A stretch of DNA of 64,000 bases from Micavibrio aeruginosavorus_D (lineage in GTDB: Bacteria > Pseudomonadota > Alphaproteobacteria > Micavibrionales > Micavibrionaceae), in the NCBI RefSeq assembly GCF_051245535.1, contig NZ_CP195303.1, positions 310,001-374,000 on the forward strand, in the 5' to 3' direction. The position numbers and the translations under genes are program-made. Below, one piece after another: positions 34,067-43,504 of the stretch (position 1 is its first letter; every line of letters starts with the position of its first letter). The notes below the pieces were generated by a model. The model had not been told where the DNA came from. It saw nothing but the letters and a program-made list of their open reading frames with translations, and did not search any database.

Positions 34067-35624
34067 ATTGGGTGGTCGTCGTGTCGTCATCCGGCCATTG
34101 CGCGGGCGGTGGTGTTTGCGGCGGGCGGGCGGAGGATGATCCACCACCAAGACCGGGCGCGCGCGGTGTCACGGCTGGTGTTGTCGGCGTGCGCGGTGCC
34201 ATGGATGGGGTCGGGCGAGCCTCGGCCGGGATGATATTCAAATCATTGGCGGCCTGAAGTTTTCGAACATAGGCGGGGTCTTTCATCGTCATGGCAACCG
34301 CGCTGGAAACGCTGGCCAGAGCTGGGGTGTCTTCGCAAAAATCCAGAATATCGCTGAAGGTGACGATTTGTCCCTGACGATATTTTTCCATGATGTTTTC
34401 GCCAATGGTGCGTAATGATTCCCATGTTGTTTTATGGCGGGTGCCTTCGAATTCGCGGCGGGCGGCCTCGTCCGGTGTTTTGCTGCCATTGGCCAAGGCG
34501 GCCTCAAACGCGCGGCCTGCGGCTTGCAGGGCGGCGGCGCACCACCCGGCGATGTGACCGTCAATCAATCCTTCATTCTGGCGGTTGGCGGCTTCGCGGA
34601 ACGCTGTGCTGTTGCGTGATCCCATGCCAATCTCGATGACGTCGTGGATGACCCGGTCGACCATGCGTTCGTGCAAACGCTGGCTGTATTTATCCTCGGC
34701 AAACGGGCTGTGAATATCGTGAATGGCGTGGATGGACGCGGGCTGAATATGCGTCAATTCCGACACCAGAAAGCCTGTGGCGCGAATGAACGTATCGTAG
34801 CTGGTGTTCACAGCGGCGGACAGGATGATGTCGCGGGGTTCACCGCGCCAGGCCATATCCTGCGCGGGTTGGCAGAAATAAATCCATTGGTTCAGCGACA
34901 CGCCGTCATAGGTCAGGCCGATTTGTTCGGCAATTTTCATGGCCGTGTCGATTTGTTTTTTACGCGCCGGGGGGCGGCGCATCATTTCGGCATAGGCGTA
35001 TTCGGTCGCTTCCATCGCCAGCGGGAAGGGATATTGTTCTGGCGTGGCACCGGGGCGGCGTTGCAAGGCGGCCATGGCGCGGTCATGCGCCAGTTGTTCA
35101 ATGGCGTCTTTATCGCCATTGATGCGTCCCATGATGCCGCTGAACACATCGGCGCGCATACATGTGGCGGGATTGTTTGTATCATTCGCATCGGGCAGCA
35201 AAATGCCGCCACGGAAATCCGTTTCATAATCGGGGTTGTTGCGCAAATCCGTCATGCGCAGCGCAAACCAGGCCAGATGCCAGGCCAGCGCCCGCGCGGC
35301 GTGGGCGTTATCGACTTCATCCATATTAAAGGTGACCAACGCCAGAATATTGTCCTGACTGGCCAGCCCGCCGAACAGATTTTCACGCCATACGCCCAGA
35401 CCAAGGAAGGACGAGCGTTCATCGTCCTGTCCGGTTTTCAGCATGCGGATCGCGGCCTCCCCGGCGGGGTGGGTCAGCAGTTCCTGCGATGCGCTGCTCA
35501 GCGCCTCCAGCCTTTGGCCGTTACGGTGGGCCAGAAAAGTCAGGTGAATCGTACGGTCGTGGTCACGCACCTGGCGCGCCACGCTATGGCAGATTTGTTC
35601 GACGAGGTCACTCGGGATGGCCAT
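34065..35624 (-). CDS. large helical protein of unknown function
   Basis: A 519-residue protein, mostly helical, with no signal peptide, membrane segment or recognised motif. I start at ATG 35624 (MAIPSDLVEQ); the frame extends eight codons further to a weaker start. Features seen: Trp/His-rich stretch ALAWHLAWFALRM near residue 115, a long amphipathic region at residues 190-330, and a Pro/Thr-rich disordered tail of about 60 residues (RPTPSMAPRTPTTPAVTPRAP) ending DDDTTTTQ. I cannot name a family. It looks like a lineage-specific protein; its size suggests an enzyme or structural role, but I have no evidence for either. Confidence 0.6.
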   Translation of the reverse strand: MAIPSDLVEQICHSVARQVRDHDRTIHLTFLAHRNGQRLEALSSASQELLTHPAGEAAIRMLKTGQDDERSSFLGLGVWRENLFGGLASQDNILALVTFNMDEVDNAHAARALAWHLAWFALRMTDLRNNPDYETDFRGGILLPDANDTNNPATCMRADVFSGIMGRINGDKDAIEQLAHDRAMAALQRRPGATPEQYPFPLAMEATEYAYAEMMRRPPARKKQIDTAMKIAEQIGLTYDGVSLNQWIYFCQPAQDMAWRGEPRDIILSAAVNTSYDTFIRATGFLVSELTHIQPASIHAIHDIHSPFAEDKYSQRLHERMVDRVIHDVIEIGMGSRNSTAFREAANRQNEGLIDGHIAGWCAAALQAAGRAFEAALANGSKTPDEAARREFEGTRHKTTWESLRTIGENIMEKYRQGQIVTFSDILDFCEDTPALASVSSAVAMTMKDPAYVRKLQAANDLNIIPAEARPTPSMAPRTPTTPAVTPRAPGLGGGSSSARPPQTPPPAQWPDDDTTTTQ

Positions 35625-35849
35625 GGTTAAATTCCGTAATCCCCTCAAAAGACTGGCAAATTACAGCCTTAACCTATCATTCCGGGGTTAATGAAACCTC
35701 AAGGGCGGGGAACAGGGGCCTAAAAAGGGCAGAAACCGACGCTATACGGGTGGGTGAAGGGGGCTTAAACCACTGGACGAGGCTACATATTTGTGTAGGA
35801 TGCGGAGGAACCCAATTAGCAATTTACGTAATATAATCAGGCGGATCAG

Positions 35850-36695
35850 ATGTCCAATTTTATGCAAGGCAAACGCGGACTGATCATGGGTGTGGCCAAT
35901 GACCGGTCCATCGCATGGGGCATTGCACAAGAAGTCGCGCGTCAGGGTGCGGAACTCGCATTCACCTATCAAGGGGACGCGTTGGAAAAGCGCGTGCGCC
36001 CGCTGGCTGACTCTGTCGGGTCCAAACTGGTTTTGCCGTGCGATGTAACGGATGATGCGGCGCTGGATGCCACGTTCGATGCGCTGAAACAAGAATGGGG
36101 CAGCATTGATTTCGTCGTTCACGCCGTTGCGTTTTCTGACAAAAATGAACTGGACGGTTTATATATGAACACCACGCGCGCGAATTTCCAGCGCACGATG
36201 GATATTTCCGTTTACTCCTTTACCGCTGTGGCACAACGCGCCGCCGCCATGATGAACGCAGGCGGCAGCCTGCTGACCCTGTCTTATTACGGGGCGGAAC
36301 GTGTGATGCCGCATTATAACGTGATGGGTGTGGCCAAGGCCGCGCTGGAATCATCCGTCCGGTATCTGGCCGCTGATCTGGGCCCGCGTGACATTCGTGT
36401 GAATGCCATTTCCGCCGGACCGATCAAGACACTGGCCGCTAGCGGCATCGGTGATTTCCGTTTCATCCTGAAATGGAATGAGCTGAACGCGCCGTTGCGC
36501 CGGAACGTAACGATCGAAGATGTGGGCCGTTCGGGCCTGTTCCTGCTGTCCGATCTGGGCAGCGGTGTGACCGGGGAAATCATGTATGTCGATTCCGGTT
36601 ACAACATTATCGGTATGGCCGGGGTGGATAACGCCGCCGGAACCGCCGAATTACTGCAATCCATCGCCCAGAAGGGTGAAGAAAAGGCCGCATAA
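35850..36695 (+). CDS. fabI: enoyl-ACP reductase (NADH), FabI
   Basis: A 281-residue short-chain-dehydrogenase-type enzyme that reduces enoyl-ACP in the last step of fatty-acid elongation. It starts with GLIMGVANDRSIAWGIAQ (the FabI form of the NAD-binding loop), then VHAVAFSDKNEL, and carries the catalytic Tyr-x6-Lys in YNVMGVAK. The C-terminal sequence EIMYVDSGYNIIGM is typical. An AGGCGG ribosome site precedes the ATG, and a TATAAT-like box lies at about 35830. FabI is the triclosan-sensitive form. Confidence 0.96.
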   Translation: MSNFMQGKRGLIMGVANDRSIAWGIAQEVARQGAELAFTYQGDALEKRVRPLADSVGSKLVLPCDVTDDAALDATFDALKQEWGSIDFVVHAVAFSDKNELDGLYMNTTRANFQRTMDISVYSFTAVAQRAAAMMNAGGSLLTLSYYGAERVMPHYNVMGVAKAALESSVRYLAADLGPRDIRVNAISAGPIKTLAASGIGDFRFILKWNELNAPLRRNVTIEDVGRSGLFLLSDLGSGVTGEIMYVDSGYNIIGMAGVDNAAGTAELLQSIAQKGEEKAA

Positions 36696-36720
36696 TCGTC
36701 TTTTTGACCTGTTGATTCAA

Positions 36721-36768
36721 AACGCCGCGTGGATGACAATAGACGTCGTCCCGCGGCGTTAATTTTTT
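36721..36768 (+). terminator. terminator of fabI
   Basis: AACGCCGCG / CGCGGCGTT arms (36721-36729 and 36752-36760) with a 22-base loop, then AATTTTTTG. Confidence 0.8.
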
Positions 36769-36783
36769 GTGGTTTAAGCAGGC

Positions 36784-37854
36784 ATGTCAGGCAATCGGTT
36801 CGGAACATTATTCCAATATCAAAGCTGGGGTGAAAGCCACGGGCCGGCCATCGGGTGCGTTGTGGACGGCGTACCGCCGCGCATTGAATTGAGCGAAGCG
36901 GACATTCAACCCTTCCTCGATCGCCGCAAGCCGGGCCAATCAAAATTCACCACGCAGCGTCAGGAAGCGGACGAAGTTAAAATCCTCTCCGGCGTGTTCG
37001 AGGGGCAGACAACCGGAACGCCGCTTTCCCTGATCATCGAAAACAATGATGCCAAGTCGAAAGATTATACGGACATCAAAGACAAATTCCGCCCCGGCCA
37101 TGCCGATTTCACATACCAGAAAAAATACGGCATTCGCGATTATCGTGGCGGTGGTCGGTCATCGGCGCGTGAAACGGCGATGCGTGTTGCGGCGGGGGCG
37201 ATCGCCCGCAAAATTTTACCGGGCGTGACCATTCGCGCCGCCGTGGTGCAGGTGGGGCCGCATAAAATCAATCGCGACAATTGGAATTGGGACATTCTGC
37301 ACGACAATCCGTTTTTTACAGTGGATGCGGATATCGTTCCGGTGTGGGAAGAGTTTCTGGATGTCCGCCGCAAGGCCGGGTCCAGCGTTGGGGCCATTGT
37401 TGAAGTGGTCGCCAGTGGCGTTCCCGCCGGTCTGGGCGCGCCCGTGTATGACAAGCTGGACGCCGATCTGGCCAAGGCATTGATGTCGATCAACGCGGTG
37501 AAGGGCGTTGAAATTGGCGCTGGGTTCGATTGCGTCACATTGGGCGGCGAAGAAAATGCCGACGACATTCGCATTGGTGCAGACGGCAACCCAATCTTCC
37601 TGTCCAATCATGCGGGCGGCATTCTGGGTGGTATATCGACCGGGCAGGATGTTGTGGCTCGCGTTGCGTTTAAGCCGACCAGCTCGATTTTAACGCCAAA
37701 ACAAACCATCGACGTGCATGGGAACGAAACCGATATCGTCACCAAGGGGCGGCATGATCCATGTGTGGGTCTGCGCGGTGCGCCGGTGGTCGAGGCCATG
37801 GTGGCCTGCGTTCTGGCCGATCATTGGCTGCGCCACAAGGCCCAAAACCTATAA
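36784..37854 (+). CDS. aroC: chorismate synthase
   Basis: A 356-residue FMN enzyme that makes chorismate from EPSP, the last shikimate step. Signatures: GESHGPAIGCVVDGVPPRI at the N-terminus, DDAKSKDYTDIKDKFRPGHADFTYQKKYG (residues 80-108), RGGGRSSARETAMRVAAGAIAR, and the C-terminal RHDPCVGLRGAPVVEAMVA. The length and order are typical. It follows the fabI terminator and precedes sppA by 28 bases. Confidence 0.97.
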   Translation: MSGNRFGTLFQYQSWGESHGPAIGCVVDGVPPRIELSEADIQPFLDRRKPGQSKFTTQRQEADEVKILSGVFEGQTTGTPLSLIIENNDAKSKDYTDIKDKFRPGHADFTYQKKYGIRDYRGGGRSSARETAMRVAAGAIARKILPGVTIRAAVVQVGPHKINRDNWNWDILHDNPFFTVDADIVPVWEEFLDVRRKAGSSVGAIVEVVASGVPAGLGAPVYDKLDADLAKALMSINAVKGVEIGAGFDCVTLGGEENADDIRIGADGNPIFLSNHAGGILGGISTGQDVVARVAFKPTSSILTPKQTIDVHGNETDIVTKGRHDPCVGLRGAPVVEAMVACVLADHWLRHKAQNL

Positions 37855-37882
37855 GCCTTCTTTTTAAATCAGGAACAAAACC

Positions 37883-39784
37883 ATGATCCGCAAACAACCG
37901 TTATTTTCCCGCGCCGTACCACAGGCAACAGTCACGCCCAAACGGCGGTCTTTTCTGGGGCGCGTCTGGGGTGGCATGGGCCGTGCGTTGCGCAAGACCT
38001 GCACCGTTATTGGTGCGTTGATCCTGTTTTCGGCCTTTGTGAATATTCTGGTGTTTTCCTTTGCGCACGAGGAAAAGAAAATCGTTCTGCCGGAACAATT
38101 TATCCTCAGCCTGACGTTGGATGAAGGTTTGAGTGAAGATGAAAACCCGACCGGCGGTTTAATTCCGCGCAGCCTGTTGCCGGAGCCGATGGATACCTAC
38201 GCCATGATTGACGCCATTGAGCGTTCGGTCAATGACAAGCGGGTCAAGGCGCTGGCGGTATCGATTGATGGCGGCGGGTTCCCGATGCCAGCGGTGCAGG
38301 AATTGCGCGGTGCGATTGCAAAATTCCGGGCCAGCGGTCGCCCGACCATCGTGTTCAGTCCGTCTTTCGCGGATGCTTCGGCGAATTTTACGGCCTATTA
38401 TCTGGCCTCTGCTTTTGATGAAATCTGGATGCAGCCGGTCGGGATGATTTTTCTGACAGGCATTGATACAGAATCCCCCTACATCCGCAGTGCCTTGGAA
38501 AAAATTGGCGTGAAGGGGGCGTATTTCCAGCGCAAGGAATATAAAAACGCGTTCGAAGGTGTGACATCGGATTCGATGAGCGAGGCGAGTGCGGAAATGA
38601 ATGCCTCGATGCTGGCCGATATTATGGACCAGTTGCTGGACGATGTGGCCGCCGACCGCAAGATGACACGTGATGATGTTATGGCCGCCATTGATCTGGG
38701 CGTGTTGACGGATGAAGAATCCGTGTCCAAAGGGTTTGTGGATCATCTCGGTTTCGGGGACGAGGCCATGAAGGCCTTGCGTAAAAAACTCAACACCGAA
38801 GACGAAAAATCCATGCCCTCCGTCGTTTTGGAAGATTACCGCGATGCGCGCGGGCATGAATATTTACAGGCCTTGATGGCTAAAAAACCGGGTGAGAAGG
38901 ACAAGAAACACCCGTCCGTGGCCTTGGTCAATGTATCCGACATGATTGTGCCGGGAACGGGTGAATCCGGTGGGTTGTTCAGCGACAAAATCGCTGGGGC
39001 CGAAGATATTTCCGCCGCCATCCGTAAGGCGGCGAAGGATGAGAACATCGCGGCCATCGTTCTGCGCATCAACAGCCCCGGCGGTTCACCGTCCGCATCC
39101 GAAACCATTCGTCATGCAACATCATATGCCCGTGAAAAGGGCAAGCCCGTGATCGTGTCGATGGGCAGTGTTGCCGGGTCCGGTGGATATTGGATAGCAA
39201 CCGATGCCAGCCATATCTTCGCCATGCCCACCACTATGACCGGGTCCATCGGTGTCATTGCTGGGAAATTTGACTTAAGCGGTTTGTGGACGAAGCTGGG
39301 CGTGAATTGGGACGGCGTATCGGTTGGCGAAAATGCCGATATGTGGTCGTTTAATAAGGGCTTCGATGAATCTGGAACCGAACGCATGAACGCCATGACC
39401 GATCGGATCTATGCCACGTTTATCAAACGTGTGGCCGAGGGACGCAACATGACGCCGGAACAGGTGGAGGACGTGGCCCGTGGCCGCGTCTGGACCGGAC
39501 GCCAAGCCCATAAAATCGGGTTGGTGGATTCGCTGGGCGGTCTGAATGATGCGCTGGATTACGCGGCCAAGGATATTGGCGCGGGGACACGCCACGATGT
39601 GCGGATTGTCCGGCTGCCGGAAAATTCTGGCCCATTATATGACCTGATGAAGCAATTGGGGATTGAGGCCCGCATGCCGGATTCCATCAATGCCATGATG
39701 AAAACATGGAATGATTTGACTGCGACATCAACGATGCCGGGTGGCGTGGCCGTGTATGATGCGGGATTAAATCGCTGGAAATGA
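37883..39784 (+). CDS. sppA: signal peptide peptidase SppA, long (67K) form
   Basis: A 633-residue membrane-anchored protease with two tandem S49 domains. The N-terminal anchor is near residues 38-58. The catalytic Lys218 is in YFQRKEYKNAF (first domain) and the nucleophile Ser433 in GSVAGSGGYWIA (second domain), as in E. coli SppA where the two halves contribute one residue each. It degrades released signal peptides in the inner membrane. The C-terminal stop abuts the stop of the opposite-strand HAD gene with no spacer. Confidence 0.95.
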   Translation: MIRKQPLFSRAVPQATVTPKRRSFLGRVWGGMGRALRKTCTVIGALILFSAFVNILVFSFAHEEKKIVLPEQFILSLTLDEGLSEDENPTGGLIPRSLLPEPMDTYAMIDAIERSVNDKRVKALAVSIDGGGFPMPAVQELRGAIAKFRASGRPTIVFSPSFADASANFTAYYLASAFDEIWMQPVGMIFLTGIDTESPYIRSALEKIGVKGAYFQRKEYKNAFEGVTSDSMSEASAEMNASMLADIMDQLLDDVAADRKMTRDDVMAAIDLGVLTDEESVSKGFVDHLGFGDEAMKALRKKLNTEDEKSMPSVVLEDYRDARGHEYLQALMAKKPGEKDKKHPSVALVNVSDMIVPGTGESGGLFSDKIAGAEDISAAIRKAAKDENIAAIVLRINSPGGSPSASETIRHATSYAREKGKPVIVSMGSVAGSGGYWIATDASHIFAMPTTMTGSIGVIAGKFDLSGLWTKLGVNWDGVSVGENADMWSFNKGFDESGTERMNAMTDRIYATFIKRVAEGRNMTPEQVEDVARGRVWTGRQAHKIGLVDSLGGLNDALDYAAKDIGAGTRHDVRIVRLPENSGPLYDLMKQLGIEARMPDSINAMMKTWNDLTATSTMPGGVAVYDAGLNRWK

Positions 39785-40474
39785 TTATTTGAACATCTGT
39801 TCCAGCCGGACATGCAAATCCGGCCAGGCCATGATGATGTGATCGACGCCGATATTATGTTCCAGAATGGACATGGCGGCGTTCAGGTTATAGGCAAAGG
39901 GCAAAATGGGGCAGGGTAGATAATCACGTGCGGCCAGTGCGGCCAGAACATCTTTACGCCGATCACCGAAATACCAGATCACGTCATTGGCATCCGGTTT
40001 GCGGGGCAATTGCTCAATCGCCTGCAAAATCGGGTCCGGGTATGGTTTGGACCGGCGGATATCTTCGCGGAACACGGTCACGTCGTAATAATGTTCCAGA
40101 TCGAACGTCTTTAAAATGTCGTGGCCGTATCCCTTGCCCAACCCGTTGCTGATCAAACCGATCGGGATGTGATTGGATTTCAGCAGGTTGAGAATGTCGT
40201 AAATGCCGGGGCATGGTTCGACGATTTCGTCCACTTCCTTGCGGCGGATTTTGTGGATGGCGCGGTGGACCAGTAATTTTTTCCGCTTCCCATCCTGAAA
40301 CCCGACCAGCGGAGGCGCATTGATTTTACGTTTGGCCACGCGCGAAAAGAACGCCGCAATTTTATGCGCACCATCGTCCATCCGCTCCAGCACGCCGAGC
40401 AGGGCCGGGTTCAAATGGCGCACCGTGGTGCCATCCATATCAAACAGGACAATGGTGGGTTTTTTTAAGCTCAT
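39785..40474 (-). CDS. HAD-superfamily hydrolase
   Basis: A 229-residue phosphatase-like protein of the HAD superfamily. Motif I is VLFDMDGTTVR (nucleophile Asp), motif II LISNGLG near residue 110, and the acidic motif IV WYFGDRRKD near residue 165. A helical cap insertion lies between motifs I and II, as in phosphoglycolate- or sugar-phosphate-type members. Its start codon overlaps the dxs stop (TAATG), so it belongs to the xseB-ispA-dxs operon. The substrate is unknown; a role in isoprenoid precursor metabolism is inferred only from context. Confidence 0.85.
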   Translation of the reverse strand: MSLKKPTIVLFDMDGTTVRHLNPALLGVLERMDDGAHKIAAFFSRVAKRKINAPPLVGFQDGKRKKLLVHRAIHKIRRKEVDEIVEPCPGIYDILNLLKSNHIPIGLISNGLGKGYGHDILKTFDLEHYYDVTVFREDIRRSKPYPDPILQAIEQLPRKPDANDVIWYFGDRRKDVLAALAARDYLPCPILPFAYNLNAAMSILEHNIGVDHIIMAWPDLHVRLEQMFK

Positions 40475-42438
40475 TATTTTAACGCTTCAATCGTACGGAT
40501 GATCTGCTGCGCATTCAAACCGGCTTCGTCATATTGCTTTTCGGGGCTGTCCTGATCCTGGAACAAATCCGGCAAATGCATGGTTTTCACGCGGCAGCGC
40601 CCATCCAGCAATCCGGCATCATTCATGTATTCCAGCGTGTAGGACCCAAACCCGCCAATCGATCCTTCTTCAATCGTGATCAACTTACCGTGATGGTTGG
40701 CCAGTTGCGTGATCAAATCGGTGTCCAGCGGTTTGGCGAACCGAGCGTCAGCCACCGTGACGCTGATGCCTTTTGCGGCCAGCATGTCCGCGGCCTTCAA
40801 GGATTCGGCCAGACGTGTGCCGTATGACAGGATGGCGACATCGGTTCCTTCACGCACAATGCGGCCCTTGCCGATTTCAAGAACGGTGCCACGGGCGGGC
40901 AGGTCGAGGCCCATGCCTTCACCGCGCGGATAACGCAGGCCAATCGGCCCCACATCATATGCGGCCATGGTGGCCACCATATGCATCAATTCCACTTCAT
41001 CACCAGCGGCCATCAACACCATATTGGGCAGGCAGCCGAGATACGCCACATCAAACGCGCCCGCATGGGTGGACCCATCGGCACCGACAAGGCCCGCACG
41101 GTCCATGGCAAAGCGCACGGGCAGATTTTGAATGCACACATCATGCACAACCTGATCGTATGCGCGTTGCAGGAAGGTGGAATAAATGGTGCAGAATGGT
41201 TTTAATCCTTCCGTCGCCATACCGGCGGCGAAGGTGACGGCGTGTTGTTCGGCAATGCCAACATCAAACATGCGATCCGGGAATTCACGTTCGAATAAAT
41301 CCAATCCCGTTCCAGATGGCATCGCGCCCGTAATGGCTACGATACGGGAATCGTTGCGGGCCTCTTCGATCAGGCTCTGGGCGAAGACTTTGGTATAAGC
41401 AGGGGCGGATGGTTTTGATTTATGCTGCGTTCCCGTGACAACATCGAATTTCACAACGCCGTGCATTTTGTCGGCGGAGGACTCGGCGGGGGCATAGCCC
41501 TTGCCCTTTTTCGTGATGGCGTGGATCAACACCGGGCCATCATGCGCGCCATCGCGCAGATTGCGCAGGATGGGCAGCAATTGGTCGAGATTATGGCCGT
41601 CGACCGGGCCGATATAGTAAAAGCCCATTTCTTCAAACAACGATCCGGTGCCCATGGCGGTGCGCGCGGATTCTTCGGCGCGTTTGACGGCGTGGCGAAG
41701 AGGCGGCGGAAGTATTTCGGTGACCTTCTTACCCGTTTCACGCGCCTGCATATAACGCTTGGATGATACAAGACGGGTCAAATGTTTGCTCAGGGCGCCA
41801 ACGGGCGGGGCAATCGACATGTCGTTGTCGTTCAGGATGACGATTAAACGGCTTTTCGCATCACCCGCGTTGTTCATGGCTTCATACGCCATGCCTGCGG
41901 TCATGGACCCATCACCAATCACGCAAATCACATGATTGTCTTTGCCCAGTTGGTCCCGCGCCACGGCCATGCCAAGGCCAGCGGAGATCGAGGTCGAGCT
42001 GTGCGCCGCGCCGAACGGATCATATTCGGATTCGGACCGTTTGGTGAAACCAGACAGCCCACCGCCCTGACGCAGCGTGCGAATACGGTCGCGCCGCCCG
42101 GTCAGGATTTTATGCGGATAGCATTGGTGCCCAACGTCCCAGATCAAACGGTCATCTGGCGTGTTGAATACTGCGTGGATGGCCACGGTTAATTCCACAA
42201 CGCCCAATCCCGCACCCAGATGGCCGCCCGTGTGGGATACGGCATCAATCATCTCGCCGCGCACTTCCTCGGCCAGTTGTTTCAACTGGTCGTCGGTGAA
42301 ATCGCGTAGATCATCGGGCACGACAACGTTGTTCAGCAATGTATTGCTGGAATTATCCCCGAGCCCCCGCGTGTCATTCCCGCGAAGGTGGGAATCCATA
42401 GGATCCTGCGGTGCGTGCGTGTTGTTAGAGTGTGTCAT
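40474..42438 (-). CDS. dxs: 1-deoxy-D-xylulose-5-phosphate synthase
   Basis: ThDP-dependent first enzyme of the MEP pathway, joining pyruvate and glyceraldehyde 3-phosphate. Signatures: TGGHLGAGLGVVELTVAIH, WDVGHQCYPHKILTGRRD, the ThDP motif VIGDGSMTAGMAYEAMNN, catalytic Glu in VGIAEQHAVTFAAGMA, and RGEGMGL near the C-terminus. The 654-residue prediction has an N-terminal extension of about 30 residues over homologues, of which PMDSHLRGND is translated REP sequence; the real start may be downstream. No clear Shine-Dalgarno precedes ATG 42438. Confidence 0.95.
   Translation of the reverse strand: MTHSNNTHAPQDPMDSHLRGNDTRGLGDNSSNTLLNNVVVPDDLRDFTDDQLKQLAEEVRGEMIDAVSHTGGHLGAGLGVVELTVAIHAVFNTPDDRLIWDVGHQCYPHKILTGRRDRIRTLRQGGGLSGFTKRSESEYDPFGAAHSSTSISAGLGMAVARDQLGKDNHVICVIGDGSMTAGMAYEAMNNAGDAKSRLIVILNDNDMSIAPPVGALSKHLTRLVSSKRYMQARETGKKVTEILPPPLRHAVKRAEESARTAMGTGSLFEEMGFYYIGPVDGHNLDQLLPILRNLRDGAHDGPVLIHAITKKGKGYAPAESSADKMHGVVKFDVVTGTQHKSKPSAPAYTKVFAQSLIEEARNDSRIVAITGAMPSGTGLDLFEREFPDRMFDVGIAEQHAVTFAAGMATEGLKPFCTIYSTFLQRAYDQVVHDVCIQNLPVRFAMDRAGLVGADGSTHAGAFDVAYLGCLPNMVLMAAGDEVELMHMVATMAAYDVGPIGLRYPRGEGMGLDLPARGTVLEIGKGRIVREGTDVAILSYGTRLAESLKAADMLAAKGISVTVADARFAKPLDTDLITQLANHHGKLITIEEGSIGGFGSYTLEYMNDAGLLDGRCRVKTMHLPDLFQDQDSPEKQYDEAGLNAQQIIRTIEALK
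42373..42400. repeat. half REP-like element inside the dxs 5' end
   Basis: GTCATTCCCGCGAAGGTGGG palindrome (one mismatch) inside the predicted dxs reading frame, 40 bases from the start codon. A second, full REP lies just upstream. Confidence 0.85.
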
Positions 42439-42473
42439 ACAAGTTGGTCCATATCAGTTATATATAAAACCGC

Positions 42474-42540
42474 GTCATACCGGCGCAGGCCGGTATCCAT
42501 GGGGTGGACCGTATGGACCCCGGCCTGCGCCGGGGTGACG
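42474..42540. repeat. REP-like element, copy 13
   Basis: GTCATACCGGCGCAGGCCGG and CCCCGGCCTGCGCCGGGGTGACG palindromes (arms in part) between ispA and dxs in the same operon. Confidence 0.9.
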
Positions 42541-42548
42541 GGGTACAA

Positions 42549-43463
42549 TTACGCCCGGCGTTGCAGGACGTAGTCAGCCAGTTCTTTCAGCGTATCGGCA
42601 CGGCCATTTTCGAAAATGTGCAAATGGCGTTTGGATTGTTCCACCAGCATCTGGGCGCGGGCGCGGGCTTGGTCTTTACCCATCGTGGAAACGAAGGTCG
42701 ATTTACCGGCTTGTGCGTCCTTGCCCGTATCCTTGCCCATGGCTTCCGGGCTGGATTCAACGTCCAGAATATCGTCCGTCACTTGGAAGGCGAGGCCGAG
42801 GTCATAGGCGTAGTTGCACAGCGCTTTACGCATCGGTTCGCTGGCTTTACCCAGAACGGCACCGGCTTCGCAGGCAAATGCCATCAGCTTGCCAGTTTTC
42901 ATCCGTTGCAGGCGGCTGATCGTGCCCAGGTCGAATTCCTGTTTCTCACCAATCAAGTCCAGCATCTGGCCGCCGCACAGACCGTGCGGGCCAGAGGCCT
43001 TGGCCAGCAGATTGACCAGCTCAACACGAACGCGCGGATCTTCGTGCGTTTCAACATCGCTCAAAACTTCAAACGCCAGCGTCAGCAAAGCATCACCAGC
43101 CAGAATGGCGGTGGCTTCGTCATAAGCCTTGTGCGTCGATGGTTTGCCACGGCGCAAATCGGCGTTGTCCATGGCTGGCAAATCGTCATGCACCAGAGAG
43201 TAGGCGTGAACGAATTCAACGGCGGCGGCGGCGCGGCGGGCGCGGGCCATATCAACACCGAACAATTTCGCCGATTGCATCAGCATGAACGGGCGCAAAC
43301 GTTTACCGCCGTTCAACGTGCCGTAACGCATGGCTTCGAACAGCGGGGCTTCCGGCAGGTCGGATTCAGGCAGCAGCCGCAGAACCGTTTTGTTTACGGC
43401 TTCGGATACTTCATTCATCTGTTCCTGAAGTCCGGGGGCGGCGTCGCGTGGTGATGGGGCCAT
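42549..43463 (-). CDS. ispA: farnesyl/geranyl diphosphate synthase
   Basis: A 304-residue short-chain prenyltransferase that adds IPP to DMAPP/GPP. The first Asp-rich motif is LVHDDLPAMDNADLRRGK (DDxxxxD, the bacterial FPPS form), the second TDDILDVESS. GGKRLRPF precedes the first, and QMLDLIGEKQ and MKTGKLMAFACEAG are typical. A strong AGGAG ribosome site precedes the ATG. It forms an operon with xseB upstream and dxs downstream, a common alphaproteobacterial order. Its products feed IspB and undecaprenyl synthesis. Confidence 0.95.
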   Translation of the reverse strand: MAPSPRDAAPGLQEQMNEVSEAVNKTVLRLLPESDLPEAPLFEAMRYGTLNGGKRLRPFMLMQSAKLFGVDMARARRAAAAVEFVHAYSLVHDDLPAMDNADLRRGKPSTHKAYDEATAILAGDALLTLAFEVLSDVETHEDPRVRVELVNLLAKASGPHGLCGGQMLDLIGEKQEFDLGTISRLQRMKTGKLMAFACEAGAVLGKASEPMRKALCNYAYDLGLAFQVTDDILDVESSPEAMGKDTGKDAQAGKSTFVSTMGKDQARARAQMLVEQSKRHLHIFENGRADTLKELADYVLQRRA

Positions 43464-43504
43464 CTGAATTTACTCCTGTGTCAAAGCTTTGAGCGGTGTT
43501 GGGC

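Noticed and set aside
34644..35630. 328-residue plus-strand frame over the 519-residue gene
   Set aside because: Antisense; the minus frame has a start, a stop in the terminator T-run and a more protein-like composition.
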